The notes below the pieces were generated by a model. It did not search any database, was not told where the DNA came from, and saw only the letters and a list, made by a program, of their open reading frames with translations. The translations under genes were made by a program, and so were the position numbers. Shown here piece by piece: positions 1 through 7,261 of a stretch of 12,539 bases of DNA. Each line of letters opens with the position of its first letter. The first letter of the stretch is position 1. The DNA is from Chordibacter forsetii (GTDB taxonomy: Bacteria > Verrucomicrobiota > Verrucomicrobiia > Opitutales > Seribacteraceae): positions 1 through 12,539 of the forward strand of contig NZ_CAXLML010000047.1 of the NCBI RefSeq assembly GCF_964187505.1. Direction: 5' to 3'.

Positions 1-1289
1 CCCTCTTCACAAAAAGTGGGGTGACGTGAAAGAGATATAATCGGCTGAGCAATATACTCTCTAGGATTGGATTTTATGAGCTGCGCAAATTCTTCACGCT
101 CCTTTGCTGTGGATTGATTTCCTATGAGCATACCGTAACCACCAGATTCATTAGCCGCTTTCACCACCAGATTTTGGAGGTTTTCTAAAACATGCGAGCG
201 GTCTGTATCGCGCCAACATAAATAAGTGGGCACATTGGGAAGGATAGCATCCTCATCAAGGTAGTATTTAATCATATCAGGAACATAAGCGTAAGTCACC
301 TTATCATCGGCGACTCCCGTTCCCACGGCATTGGCAAGAGCAACATTTCCACGGAGGTATGCATCCATTAATCCGGGGACGCCCAGCATCGAATCTTTTC
401 GAAATACCAAAGGGTCCAAAAAGTCATCATCCAACCTACGATAGATCACATCGACTTGGACTAATCCACGGGTCGTTCTCATGTAAACAAAAGAATCAAT
501 CGAAACTAAATCCTTACCCTCGACGATTTCTATGCCCATCTGTCTGGCAAGAAAAGTATGTTCGAAATAGGCACTGTTGTATACCCCGGGAGTAAGCAGG
601 ACACAGACAGGTTTTTGGGACTTACGGGGAGAAAGGTGTTCCAATGTTCGTAAGAGTAAGTCCGGATAAGCTTCTACTGGGCGAACCGACATACCCCCAA
701 AAGTTTGAGGAAAAGCCCGCTTTATAATTTCCCGATTTTCCAAGAGATAAGAGGCTCCAGATGGACAGCGGGCATTGTCTTCCAAGACCAAGTAATTACC
801 CTGGTCGTCCCGAATTAAATCAGTCCCGCAGATATGAGCGTATACTTCTTGAGGTGGTTCAAAACCATCCATTTCCGGACGGAAATTTTTGGACGAACGA
901 ATGATCTCTTCAGGAATAATCCCATCCTTTATGATCTTTCCATCATGGTAAATATCGTTGAGAAATAAATTCAAGGCGATGATACGCTGCCTAAGCCCCC
1001 GCTCAACCACACTCCATTCACTCTCGGGAATCACCCGGGGAATTGGGTCAAAGGGAAAGATACGTTCGGTTCCACCTTCTTCACCGTAGACTGTAAAAGT
1101 AATACCATGCTCTAGAAAAGAAGTGTCTGCTTGTTGACGCCTATCTGAAATTTCCGATTCGGTCAGGCTGTCCAATCTTTTAAAAATTCTTTCATAATGA
1201 GGGCGTGGACTTTTTCCCTCCTCATCGATGAACATTTCATCAAAGAAATGATCTACTGAATAATTTTTAAACTGGGAGTGAGGATTCAT
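1..1289 (-). CDS. Circularly permuted ATP-grasp protein (C-terminus beyond window)
   Basis: The frame is open from an ATG at 1289 to the left edge, giving 429 complete codons with no stop, so the C-terminus is missing. The translation matches my recollection of the circularly permuted ATP-grasp type 2 family (formerly DUF404/DUF407). Landmarks are PRPHYERI (residues 28-35), GITFTVYG (62-69), GGTERIFPFDPIPRVIP (72-88), then an 'ALNLFLNDIYHDGKI' stretch and 'VLEDNARCPSGASYLLENR' around residues 165-190. Members are predicted ATP-dependent carboxylate-amine/thiol ligases, often encoded beside an alpha-E domain protein, a transglutaminase-like protein and a proteasome-like peptidase; those neighbours would lie outside this window. 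The substrate is not known to me. The upstream gene on the same strand ends 46 bases away, so co-transcription is possible. No Shine-Dalgarno precedes the ATG; the leader is AT-rich. Confidence 0.88.
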   Translation of the reverse strand, partial: MNPHSQFKNYSVDHFFDEMFIDEEGKSPRPHYERIFKRLDSLTESEISDRRQQADTSFLEHGITFTVYGEEGGTERIFPFDPIPRVIPESEWSVVERGLRQRIIALNLFLNDIYHDGKIIKDGIIPEEIIRSSKNFRPEMDGFEPPQEVYAHICGTDLIRDDQGNYLVLEDNARCPSGASYLLENREIIKRAFPQTFGGMSVRPVEAYPDLLLRTLEHLSPRKSQKPVCVLLTPGVYNSAYFEHTFLARQMGIEIVEGKDLVSIDSFVYMRTTRGLVQVDVIYRRLDDDFLDPLVFRKDSMLGVPGLMDAYLRGNVALANAVGTGVADDKVTYAYVPDMIKYYLDEDAILPNVPTYLCWRDTDRSHVLENLQNLVVKAANESGGYGMLIGNQSTAKEREEFAQLIKSNPREYIAQPIISLSRHPTFCEE

Positions 1290-1335
1290 TAAAATATTTT
1301 ACAAAAATAAGAAACCAAGTCTTGCGCCACTCGGC

Positions 1336-2244
1336 CTAATTGGAAAGTTCATTGTCACTTTTTGATTCTTTTTTGGCCGATTTCGTCTGCCCGACTGACC
1401 TTTGGAAAGAGAAGAGGAATTGTTGAGCAAGTCCTGCGTAGTGACCAAAATGAATTCCTGCAAATTCTTGCATTTGTTTCATAGTCCATCCTTTCATACC
1501 GTACTGTCTTTCTAAAGCTTGGAAAATCCAGGTGTCGATGGGAAACGCTTGGCTTTTTCCTGCACCGAATAAAAGTACGCAATCCGCCACCTTGGGTCCC
1601 ACGCCAGGAAGTTCCATAAGTGAAGATCGGGCTTTTTTGTAATTCGATCCACTTACCTCTTCTAACCAGCCATGCCGTTGGCAAAGAAATTGGGCGACAC
1701 CAACCAAGTACTTAGCACGGTACCCCATGCCCAAATTTCTCGCATCAGTTTCAGACAATTTACTCAGCCTTTCCCAGCCGGGAAAAGCGAACCTACCCTC
1801 TCCTAAGTCCTCTCCAAAATTCAAGTGGATACGATGGCGAAGCTGTTTAATTTGAGGAATACTCTTGGCGGAACTCAAAAGAAAAACCAATAAGGTTTCA
1901 TCGATTGGTTGCCTGAGAACTCTCAAACCGGAAAATTTCTTGATTGCTTGGTCCAAGGACTGATCACTTCGCCAAGGTAAAGCATCGACGGCTTCACGAT
2001 ATGAATCATCAAGCCATAAATAATCTTCAATTTCTTTTTTACTCAAAGGAACGGGACCATTCGCACACCAATACAACTGACCGTTTTCCCAACACAAATG
2101 AACGACTGATCTCCGAATTACTCCGACCCATTTCTTATCACCCAGATAAGACCAGGAAAAACTTTGTCCGCCAAGGAGGGACTCCTCAAGGCCAAGAAGG
2201 CTAATCGAATCAGGTGAACCAACCGGATCCCAAGAATCAGTCAT
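1336..2244 (-). CDS. ogg: OGG1-type 8-oxoguanine DNA glycosylase/AP lyase
   Basis: The protein has 302 residues. It excises 8-oxoguanine from DNA in base-excision repair. It contains an OGG_N-like domain (roughly 1-100, with GGQSFSW at 25-31) and a helix-hairpin-helix/GPD domain. The hairpin LPGVGPKVADC (212-222) supplies Lys218, equivalent to human OGG1 Lys249, and PID (235-237) supplies Asp237, equivalent to Asp268; the 19-residue spacing is identical to human OGG1. Gln274 and Phe278 match the base-recognising Gln315/Phe319, and GMGYRAKY (172-179) keeps the Arg204 equivalent. The NNN motif that reads the opposite cytosine is replaced by Ala-Lys-Ser (126-128), and the Arg154 equivalent is Gln131. 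The frame continues upstream to an ATG at 2316 and a TTG at 2319, but these lie inside the preceding gene. The ATG at 2244 leaves a 19-base gap and a normal N-terminus, so I chose it. Confidence 0.9.
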   Translation of the reverse strand: MTDSWDPVGSPDSISLLGLEESLLGGQSFSWSYLGDKKWVGVIRRSVVHLCWENGQLYWCANGPVPLSKKEIEDYLWLDDSYREAVDALPWRSDQSLDQAIKKFSGLRVLRQPIDETLLVFLLSSAKSIPQIKQLRHRIHLNFGEDLGEGRFAFPGWERLSKLSETDARNLGMGYRAKYLVGVAQFLCQRHGWLEEVSGSNYKKARSSLMELPGVGPKVADCVLLFGAGKSQAFPIDTWIFQALERQYGMKGWTMKQMQEFAGIHFGHYAGLAQQFLFSFQRSVGQTKSAKKESKSDNELSN

Positions 2245-2263
2245 GTTATTGGGCGGACCCAAT

Positions 2264-2743
2264 TTATTTGGACCACAAAAAACTTTGACTTGATCCCAGC
2301 GCAATCCCCTGATCATCAATCAGGCGTAATCGCCAGGCAAGCGGTTTAAGGGAACGATCGGCCCAGTGGTCTCCGGTCAGTCCGACAAAAACTTCTTTAC
2401 CAAAAAGCTTTAAATTTGGAATGGAAACTTTTTGAGTTTTGACCATTGGATCAGCAGAGGTCACCCATTCAACAATCCAATGAGAGTTAATCGGTAATTT
2501 TTGCTTTTTCCCTCCAACTTTTACCACAAAGTAGAATCCATCCCTAACTTGAGGATTAGATCGGCAGTAAACTTTCCAACCCGAAAATTCTCGCCCAGTA
2601 AAAAATTCTGGAATTCGTTTGAAATCCTTTACCGTAAAAAACTCTCGATTTCTTACTTCTAATTTTACCTCTCCACCACAGGGTGAGGCCAAAAAACTTA
2701 GGCAAGCAAAGATGGCAGGGAAACCAAATATGATTCCCCGCAT
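2264..2743 (-). CDS. Small secreted protein of unknown function
   Basis: I do not recognise this 159-residue protein. It begins MRGIIFGFPAIFACLSFLASPCGG, a convincing signal peptide with one Arg, a hydrophobic core and cleavage probably near residues 19-23, so it is likely exported. There is no canonical lipobox: the Cys is preceded by Pro. The mature part is basic, rich in Lys, Val, Phe and Trp, and looks like an all-beta domain (alternating stretches such as GFYFVVKVGGKKQKL and KEVFVGLTG). No catalytic motif is visible. The frame also permits a TTG start at 2758, which adds five residues ahead of the signal peptide; the ATG at 2743 is preferred. It sits 18 bases after the small basic protein gene and 19 bases before the DNA glycosylase gene, which suggests an operon. 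Confidence 0.7.
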   Translation of the reverse strand: MRGIIFGFPAIFACLSFLASPCGGEVKLEVRNREFFTVKDFKRIPEFFTGREFSGWKVYCRSNPQVRDGFYFVVKVGGKKQKLPINSHWIVEWVTSADPMVKTQKVSIPNLKLFGKEVFVGLTGDHWADRSLKPLAWRLRLIDDQGIALGSSQSFLWSK

Positions 2744-2761
2744 TCCCGGCCCGCTCAAAAA

Positions 2762-3073
2762 CTACTCCTTTGAGGAGGAAGGTGAATCCTTCTCCTCAAC
2801 GACAGCTTCCGGAGTTTTTGAAGACTCGGAATCTGGTCCCAGCACATCAGCTGCGGTTGCTTTGTCCGATGCTTTAACCTCTGCTGCTGAACTGGTAGGT
2901 TCGGCCTTGGTAGCGGGGGGCTTAGGCACGGACTTAGAAACTCTTTTAGCTTTGGCCGGCTTTGCTTTGGCAGACGTTTTCTTGGAGGTGGCTTCAGCCA
3001 GCGCTTTTTTTCGACGAGCCAAATAGGCAGTGCGACGACGACGCTTGATCAATTTGTTATACTGTTTACTCAT
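2762..3073 (-). CDS. Small Lys/Ala-rich protein with basic N-terminus and acidic tail
   Basis: The protein has 103 residues and three compositional zones. Residues 1-27 (MSKQYNKLIKRRRRTAYLARRKKALAE) are strongly basic and probably helical. Residues about 28-55 are a Lys/Ala/Pro/Ser repeat-like stretch resembling histone-H1-type tails. Residues about 56-103 are low-complexity and acidic (for example EAVVEEKDSPSSSKE). I recall small proteins beginning 'MSKQYNK..KRxRRxAYLxRKK' being widespread and unnamed in Verrucomicrobiota genomes, but I cannot confirm this here. Nucleic-acid binding is suggested by composition only. The ATG at 3073 is unambiguous, and a possible promoter lies just upstream. 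A long frame on the opposite strand (2619-3026) translates to low-complexity Ala/Ser/Leu sequence and is the shadow of this gene. Confidence 0.75.
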   Translation of the reverse strand: MSKQYNKLIKRRRRTAYLARRKKALAEATSKKTSAKAKPAKAKRVSKSVPKPPATKAEPTSSAAEVKASDKATAADVLGPDSESSKTPEAVVEEKDSPSSSKE

Positions 3074-3085
3074 GTTCGAAAGAAG

Positions 3086-3114
3086 AAACTACGGTAATTA
3101 GAAAGTATTGGCAA
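3086..3114 (-). promoter_or_regulatory. Possible sigma70-type promoter for the small basic protein gene
   Basis: On the minus strand, TTGCCA (3114-3109) is followed after 17 bases by TAGTTT (3091-3086). This is a fair match to -35/-10 hexamers and would start transcription about 6 bases before the ATG at 3073, giving a very short leader. It lies in the 60-base gap after the sugar-dehydrogenase gene, the largest gap within the left block apart from the one before the isomerase. The call rests only on hexamer resemblance. Confidence 0.3.
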
Positions 3115-3133
3115 GCTCAGGGAATGGCCAAAC

Positions 3134-4219
3134 TCAAGCAATTTCGACGGGCTTGCCCGATCGGGCGGACTCGTAGGTAGCATCGATAATTTTCATCAAG
3201 GCAAGGGCTTGATCGGGAGTATTTAAAGGGGCTTCTTTGCCCTCTAACGTTGAAGCAAAATTCTGGGCTGACCGAATTCTTCCCATATCTTCGCATTCCT
3301 CAACCACTACCGAACGGTTGACCGAGCGACCATGCTCTTGAAAATAAAGTTCGCAATCATCTAAAGCGGTAGCATCAATTCCATCCCGCCCAAATAGCCT
3401 GCGAACCATTCCACCAGCCTGAGATCCTTGGAACGTAACGGAAACTTCTTCACGCTTGTTCATTTCCGCCCAGGACACTTGAAAACTTAACACCTGGCCG
3501 GTATCAAAACGGACAAAGCCATGGGCTGCACTTTCAACATCGGTCACACCATCAGCTACATCTGGAATTCCCCACGGCCCTTTAAATCCCTTATCTTGGA
3601 TAAAATTATTAAAGGTCTGAGCAAGCACATGAGTAGGCTTGGGATAATCCATGTAAAAAAGAGCCAAATCAATCATATGTAAAAGATCGATCAAAGGACC
3701 CCCACCCGACTGAGCCTGGTTGGTAAACCATCCACCAAAGCCAGGAATTCCCGTTCGACGTATCCATTTGGCCTGAGCGGAATTAATCGTTCCCAACTGA
3801 CCGGACTCGATGTAACTTCGCATCGCATAAGATTCCGGACGAGCACGATTATTGAAGTTGAACATCAAGGTCTTACCCGCCTCATCAGCCGCCTGTTTCA
3901 TCTCTGACACTTCCTGGGCATTGAGGGCTGGTGGTTTTTCGCAAAAGACATGCTTGCCTGCACGCAAAGCCTGTAATGCAAGAGGCATATGCGTACGGTT
4001 TGGCGTAATAATACTAATTGCATCCAAGTCAGGCAATTCATCCAGCATCTTTTGAGAATCTCCAAAGACATGAGATGCTCCGTAAGTATGAGCCGCCTTC
4101 TTGGCTGCTTCTTGGTTCATATCGCAAATGGCAATAATTTCGCCACCGCCTGCTTTAAATCCAGGGGCATGATATTGCAACATTCCACCTGCGCCAATAA
4201 TTCCTATTTTTTGAGTCAT
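3134..4219 (-). CDS. Gfo/Idh/MocA family NAD(P)-dependent sugar oxidoreductase
   Basis: The protein has 361 residues, normal for the family. The N-terminal Rossmann domain has IGIIGAGGM (5-13) as the dinucleotide loop. CDMN (32-35), with Asp33 at the end of the second strand, favours NAD(H) over NADP(H). The family EKP motif is at 94-96, with Lys95 the expected catalytic lysine. The C-terminal alpha/beta domain carries GGGPLIDLLHMIDLALF (172-188), which aligns with the usual 'GGG.L.DxGxHxxDLAL' active-site segment but is one residue shorter between Asp178 and His181. These enzymes oxidise or reduce hydroxyl groups of sugars, inositols or sugar acids; the substrate cannot be read from the sequence. 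It is the third gene of the isomerase/dehydrogenase cluster, 28 bases after the second. No signal peptide is seen, so it should act in the cytoplasm. Confidence 0.88.
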   Translation of the reverse strand: MTQKIGIIGAGGMLQYHAPGFKAGGGEIIAICDMNQEAAKKAAHTYGASHVFGDSQKMLDELPDLDAISIITPNRTHMPLALQALRAGKHVFCEKPPALNAQEVSEMKQAADEAGKTLMFNFNNRARPESYAMRSYIESGQLGTINSAQAKWIRRTGIPGFGGWFTNQAQSGGGPLIDLLHMIDLALFYMDYPKPTHVLAQTFNNFIQDKGFKGPWGIPDVADGVTDVESAAHGFVRFDTGQVLSFQVSWAEMNKREEVSVTFQGSQAGGMVRRLFGRDGIDATALDDCELYFQEHGRSVNRSVVVEECEDMGRIRSAQNFASTLEGKEAPLNTPDQALALMKIIDATYESARSGKPVEIA

Positions 4220-4247
4220 AAAAGATCTGAGATATAAAGATTATTAT

Positions 4248-5417
4248 TTATTTAGGGATAGAGGGAAACTTGACCCACTTTTGCTTTGAGTTTGAACTTT
4301 TAACTACGGTCTCGATAAAAGCCATGCCAATAATACCATCACGAATATCCGGATAATCATAACCTGACTTACGGGGAAACTTGCCATTCACTTCATCACG
4401 AATTGCCACGGATGCAGAGTTGTAAACATTAGCAAAGGCTTCAATAAATCCTTCCGGGTGCCCAAAAGGTATACGCGTATGCAAGGCTGCATCTCCAGAA
4501 ACATAACTATTTCCACGTCGGTAAACTTGGCGGGGAGCACGAGCATCCTTAACAATCAAATCATTGGGCTCTTCTTGGTGCCACTCGATTGACCTCTTGG
4601 TTCCATATACCCGAATATTAAGGTTATTCTCATCTCCATTGGAAACTTGGGAGGCATAAATAATTCCCCGGGCACCTCCTTTAAAGCGAACCAAAACATT
4701 GCCGTCATCATCCAATTTCCTCCCCGGAATATTTACCGAAAGATCGGCACATAATGAATCGATCTCCAAGCCACTTATATAATGAACGAGATTTTCCGCG
4801 TGGGTTCCAATATCTCCCATACAATTGGAAATACCTGCAACTTTCGGATCGGCTCGCCAGTTAGCAATCGATTTGTCTTCTCCGGTCAAAGCAGTGATGG
4901 CATAGCCCTGAGGATATTCGCATACCACCTTGATGATTTTTCCAAGTTCTCCTTTTTTCACCATCTGGCGTGCAAGCTTAACCATGGGGTAGCCTGTATA
5001 GTTATGGGTGAGGGCAAATACCTTTTTACTTTTATGGATAATTTTTTTCAATTCCCTTGCCTCCGCCAGAGTGAAGGTGGCTGGTTTGTCACAGATTACA
5101 TTAATGCCAGCTTCTAAAAAGGTCTTGGCGACTTCGAAGTGCAAATGATTGCGCACCACAATGGATGCAAAGTCTATTCTTTCTCCCAAGGGTAAGGCAC
5201 TTTCCTTTTGGGCCATTTCCTTGTAGGATGAATAAACTTTCGACGAATCGATAAAAAAGTCCTTACCCGACAATGCTGATTTTTTTGGATCTGAAGAGAA
5301 TGCTCCCGCTACCAACTCAATTTGTCCGTCCAAAGCAGCGGCCCGACGATGCACTCCGCCAATAAATGCCCCCCGACCACCTCCTACCATGCCCATTCTT
5401 AATTTTCTATTTTTCAT
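4248..5417 (-). CDS. Gfo/Idh/MocA family oxidoreductase (paralogue of the next gene)
   Basis: The protein has 389 residues. The dinucleotide-binding loop is MGMVGGGRGAFIGGVHR (8-24), a variant typical of the larger Gfo/Idh proteins clustered with TIM-barrel isomerases. VVRNHLHFEVA (87-97) and ICDKP (108-112) contain the expected catalytic Lys111, with DKP in place of EKP. NCMGDIGTHAENLVHY (198-213) supplies the family Asp202 and His206 with normal four-residue spacing. The end of the second Rossmann strand (GAFSSDP, 38-44) lacks the usual acidic residue, so NADP(H) use is possible. It starts 12 bases after the isomerase stop, indicating co-transcription. It diverges clearly from the second dehydrogenase, so the two probably take different substrates or run opposite redox steps. 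The exact substrate is unknown. Confidence 0.88.
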   Translation of the reverse strand: MKNRKLRMGMVGGGRGAFIGGVHRRAAALDGQIELVAGAFSSDPKKSALSGKDFFIDSSKVYSSYKEMAQKESALPLGERIDFASIVVRNHLHFEVAKTFLEAGINVICDKPATFTLAEARELKKIIHKSKKVFALTHNYTGYPMVKLARQMVKKGELGKIIKVVCEYPQGYAITALTGEDKSIANWRADPKVAGISNCMGDIGTHAENLVHYISGLEIDSLCADLSVNIPGRKLDDDGNVLVRFKGGARGIIYASQVSNGDENNLNIRVYGTKRSIEWHQEEPNDLIVKDARAPRQVYRRGNSYVSGDAALHTRIPFGHPEGFIEAFANVYNSASVAIRDEVNGKFPRKSGYDYPDIRDGIIGMAFIETVVKSSNSKQKWVKFPSIPK

Positions 5418-5429
5418 CTGTTTGAAGGT

Positions 5430-6473
5430 TTATTGGTTCTCCTTGTCGAATGCCGAATCAAAGGCCATTTCATTAGGTTTAAAATCAAGCTTTCTTACAA
5501 AAGCACAGGACTCTTCAGCTCCGTGAAATCGATCCATCCGGCTATCTTCCCACTCTACCGAAAGTGGACCAGCATAACCGATATCGTTGAGGGCAATAAT
5601 GATATCCTCAAAATTTACATCTCCACGACCAATGGAACGAAAGTCCCAAAACCTTCTGGGATCCGCAAATGTGGTATGACCTCCAAAAACTCCTACCGAC
5701 CCGTCCCCGTGCCCCCACCAGGCATCCTTCATGTGGGCATGATAAATACGTCCGGGAAATGTTCTAATAAACTTTACATAATCCACACCTTGATAGCCAA
5801 GGTGAGAAGGATCATAGTTAAAACCAAATCTTTTATGACTCTTGACCGCGTCCAAAGCCCGTTGAGCACTAGCTATATCAAAGGCAATCTCCGTTGGGTG
5901 AACCTCCAAAGCAAAGTTTACATTTTGCTTTTCAAACTCCTCGAGAATGGGTCCGAAGCGATTGGCAAAATCTTCAAACCCTTTGTCCCAGTAGGCTTGG
6001 TCCGTGGGTGGAAATGCATAGATGGAGTGCCAGATACTTGATCCAGTAAAGCCATTTACCACAGCAGGAAAATCATCTTTCTTTCCCCTGCCAGGTTTTT
6101 CATTGATAAAGTTTCGGCATGCCTTGGCCGTTTTGGCTAATTTTTTGGCTGCCCGTCGGCGAACCTTTTCAGGGTCACCTTCCCCCCAAACATCTGCGGG
6201 TAGGATTGCTTTGTGACGCTCGTCTATCAGATCGCAAACTGCCTGTCCGACCAAATGACTGGATATGGCAAAGGCAGTTAGTCCATGATCACTAAGAATA
6301 TCCCATCTTTCCCGGCAGTATTTTTTGGATACTGCTGCTTTATCGACATCGAAATGATCGCCCCAACAGGCTAATTCCAGTCCGTCGTATCCCATTTGGG
6401 AAGCTTTGGCGGCAAGATCCGGCAATGAGAGGTCGGCCCATTGACCGGTGAAGAGTGTTACATTTCTAGGCAT
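5430..6473 (-). CDS. Sugar phosphate isomerase/epimerase (xylose isomerase-like TIM barrel)
   Basis: The 347-residue protein belongs to the AP-endonuclease-2/xylose-isomerase-like TIM-barrel superfamily. Metal-binding residues appear in the expected order: Glu190 (ALEVHPTEIAFD), Asp221 with His224 (NYDPSHLGYQGVD), His247 (YHAHMKD) and Glu307 (LSVEWEDS). Such enzymes isomerise or epimerise sugars, keto-sugars or inositol derivatives using a divalent metal. The protein starts directly with the first barrel strand (VTLFTGQWADL) and has no export signal, so it is cytoplasmic. It is the first gene of a run with two Gfo/Idh/MocA dehydrogenases. That arrangement is common in catabolic clusters where a sugar is oxidised to a keto form, rearranged and then reduced or cleaved. 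The specific substrate is not evident. The ATG at 6473 has no Shine-Dalgarno. Confidence 0.87.
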   Translation of the reverse strand: MPRNVTLFTGQWADLSLPDLAAKASQMGYDGLELACWGDHFDVDKAAVSKKYCRERWDILSDHGLTAFAISSHLVGQAVCDLIDERHKAILPADVWGEGDPEKVRRRAAKKLAKTAKACRNFINEKPGRGKKDDFPAVVNGFTGSSIWHSIYAFPPTDQAYWDKGFEDFANRFGPILEEFEKQNVNFALEVHPTEIAFDIASAQRALDAVKSHKRFGFNYDPSHLGYQGVDYVKFIRTFPGRIYHAHMKDAWWGHGDGSVGVFGGHTTFADPRRFWDFRSIGRGDVNFEDIIIALNDIGYAGPLSVEWEDSRMDRFHGAEESCAFVRKLDFKPNEMAFDSAFDKENQ

Positions 6474-6489
6474 GGCTGTTATAGTGGGT

Positions 6490-6518
6490 TTTAAAGTTAG
6501 GGTTTATGGTTTTCGCAA
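6490..6518 (-). promoter_or_regulatory. Possible promoter for the sugar isomerase/dehydrogenase operon
   Basis: In the 91-base gap between the mntR stop and the isomerase start, the minus strand has TTGCGA (6518-6513), a 17-base spacer and TTTAAA (6495-6490), followed by the ATG at 6473. The match is moderate and rests on resemblance alone. Read-through from mntR is also possible, because no convincing terminator for that strand is seen in the gap. Confidence 0.28.
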
Positions 6519-6564
6519 ATTCAGAAGTTTGGGGGCAACCCCTTTTTTATAAAAGTTCGAAACC

Positions 6565-7224
6565 TTAGTTCCGGATAACAATTTTTTCTGCAGTTTTGGA
6601 TCCCAAAGTAATGACTGTTTTGTTATCAATTTTAATCTCTATGGAATCGGCAATCCGATCGTGGCGAATCACTTCAATTTTTCTACCGGGTATCAATTTA
6701 TTTTTGCGGGCAAATTGAAGAAATTCCTTTTCTTGGTCCTTTATTGATTCAATGCGCACAAGGTCTCCTTCTTTACAATCTAATAAACAACGGTTGGATG
6801 CCTTGGGTAAACCACCCCTTCGTGTGGGAATGGGATCACCATGAGGGTCGTGGCTTGGACGACCAAGAAATTCATCCAGTTTTTCTAAAACTTTTTCAGA
6901 AATTGCATGCTCCAATACTTCAGCTTCTTCATGAATTTCTCCCCAGTCTAAACCAAGAGTCTCAACCAAAAAGGTTTCGAGCAATCGATGTCGGCGCAAC
7001 ATATTCATACCAACCTTGCGACCGGCAGTTGTCAATTTCACTCCTTTACGAGGTCGATATTTCACCAAACCCTTACTTTCCATGCTTTTAACCATGGTCG
7101 TGGCAGTACCCGGGGTGACTCCAAGGCAATCAGCTATTCTGCCCATACCAACCTCGGAAGAAGTCCCCTGAAGGGACTCCACAAGAATTTGCTTGAGGTA
7201 ATTCTCTACGGTCGAGCTTGGCAT
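6565..7224 (-). CDS. mntR: DtxR/MntR-family metal-dependent transcriptional repressor
   Basis: The 219-residue protein has a winged helix (about 1-72), a metal-binding/dimerisation domain (73-140) and a C-terminal FeoA/SH3-like domain (about 146-219). With the ATG at 7224 the metal ligands fall at the same numbers as in Corynebacterium DtxR: His79, Glu83, His98, position 102, Glu105, His106. This agreement fixes the start; the frame extends to a TTG at 7272, but the extra residues look like translated spacer. Position 102 is Glu, as in manganese-sensing MntR (Glu99), not the Cys of iron-sensing DtxR. Residues 8 and 11, Asp and Glu ligands in B. subtilis MntR, are Asn and Lys here. The recognition helix VTPGTATTMVKSMESKGLV (36-54) looks intact. 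It is divergent from mntABCD, which it presumably represses when Mn(II) is plentiful. Confidence 0.9.
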   Translation of the reverse strand: MPSSTVENYLKQILVESLQGTSSEVGMGRIADCLGVTPGTATTMVKSMESKGLVKYRPRKGVKLTTAGRKVGMNMLRRHRLLETFLVETLGLDWGEIHEEAEVLEHAISEKVLEKLDEFLGRPSHDPHGDPIPTRRGGLPKASNRCLLDCKEGDLVRIESIKDQEKEFLQFARKNKLIPGRKIEVIRHDRIADSIEIKIDNKTVITLGSKTAEKIVIRN

Positions 7225-7261
7225 ATTAAATAATAAAAAATTAACCCTGATGTTGACCCAA

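Noticed and set aside
2245..2319. N-terminal extension of the DNA glycosylase (ATG at 2316 or TTG at 2319)
   Set aside because: These residues overlap the end of the upstream gene in another frame and match nothing in OGG1 N-termini. The ATG at 2244 gives a compact start and a clean intergenic gap.
2619..3026. 135-residue plus-strand open frame
   Set aside because: It is the antisense of the Lys/Ala-rich small protein and the N-terminal part of the secreted-protein gene. Its product is low-complexity Ala/Ser/Leu sequence with no recognisable domain, as expected from a shadow frame.
5433..6041. 202-residue plus-strand open frame
   Set aside because: It lies wholly inside the TIM-barrel isomerase gene, whose metal-site motifs are clear on the minus strand. 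The antisense product shows no family resemblance.
6496..6504. Nine-base GTTAGGGTT shared with 11863-11871, both in leaders of minus-strand genes
   Set aside because: A shared 9-mer in AT-rich leaders at different distances from the start (23 and 12 bases) is too short to separate from chance without a genome-wide count.
6532..6548. GGGG-CAA-CCCC followed by six T residues on the plus strand, terminator-like
   Set aside because: The stem is only 4 bp and the U-tract lies on the plus strand, where no gene ends. Both neighbouring genes run on the minus strand, for which there is no U-tract.
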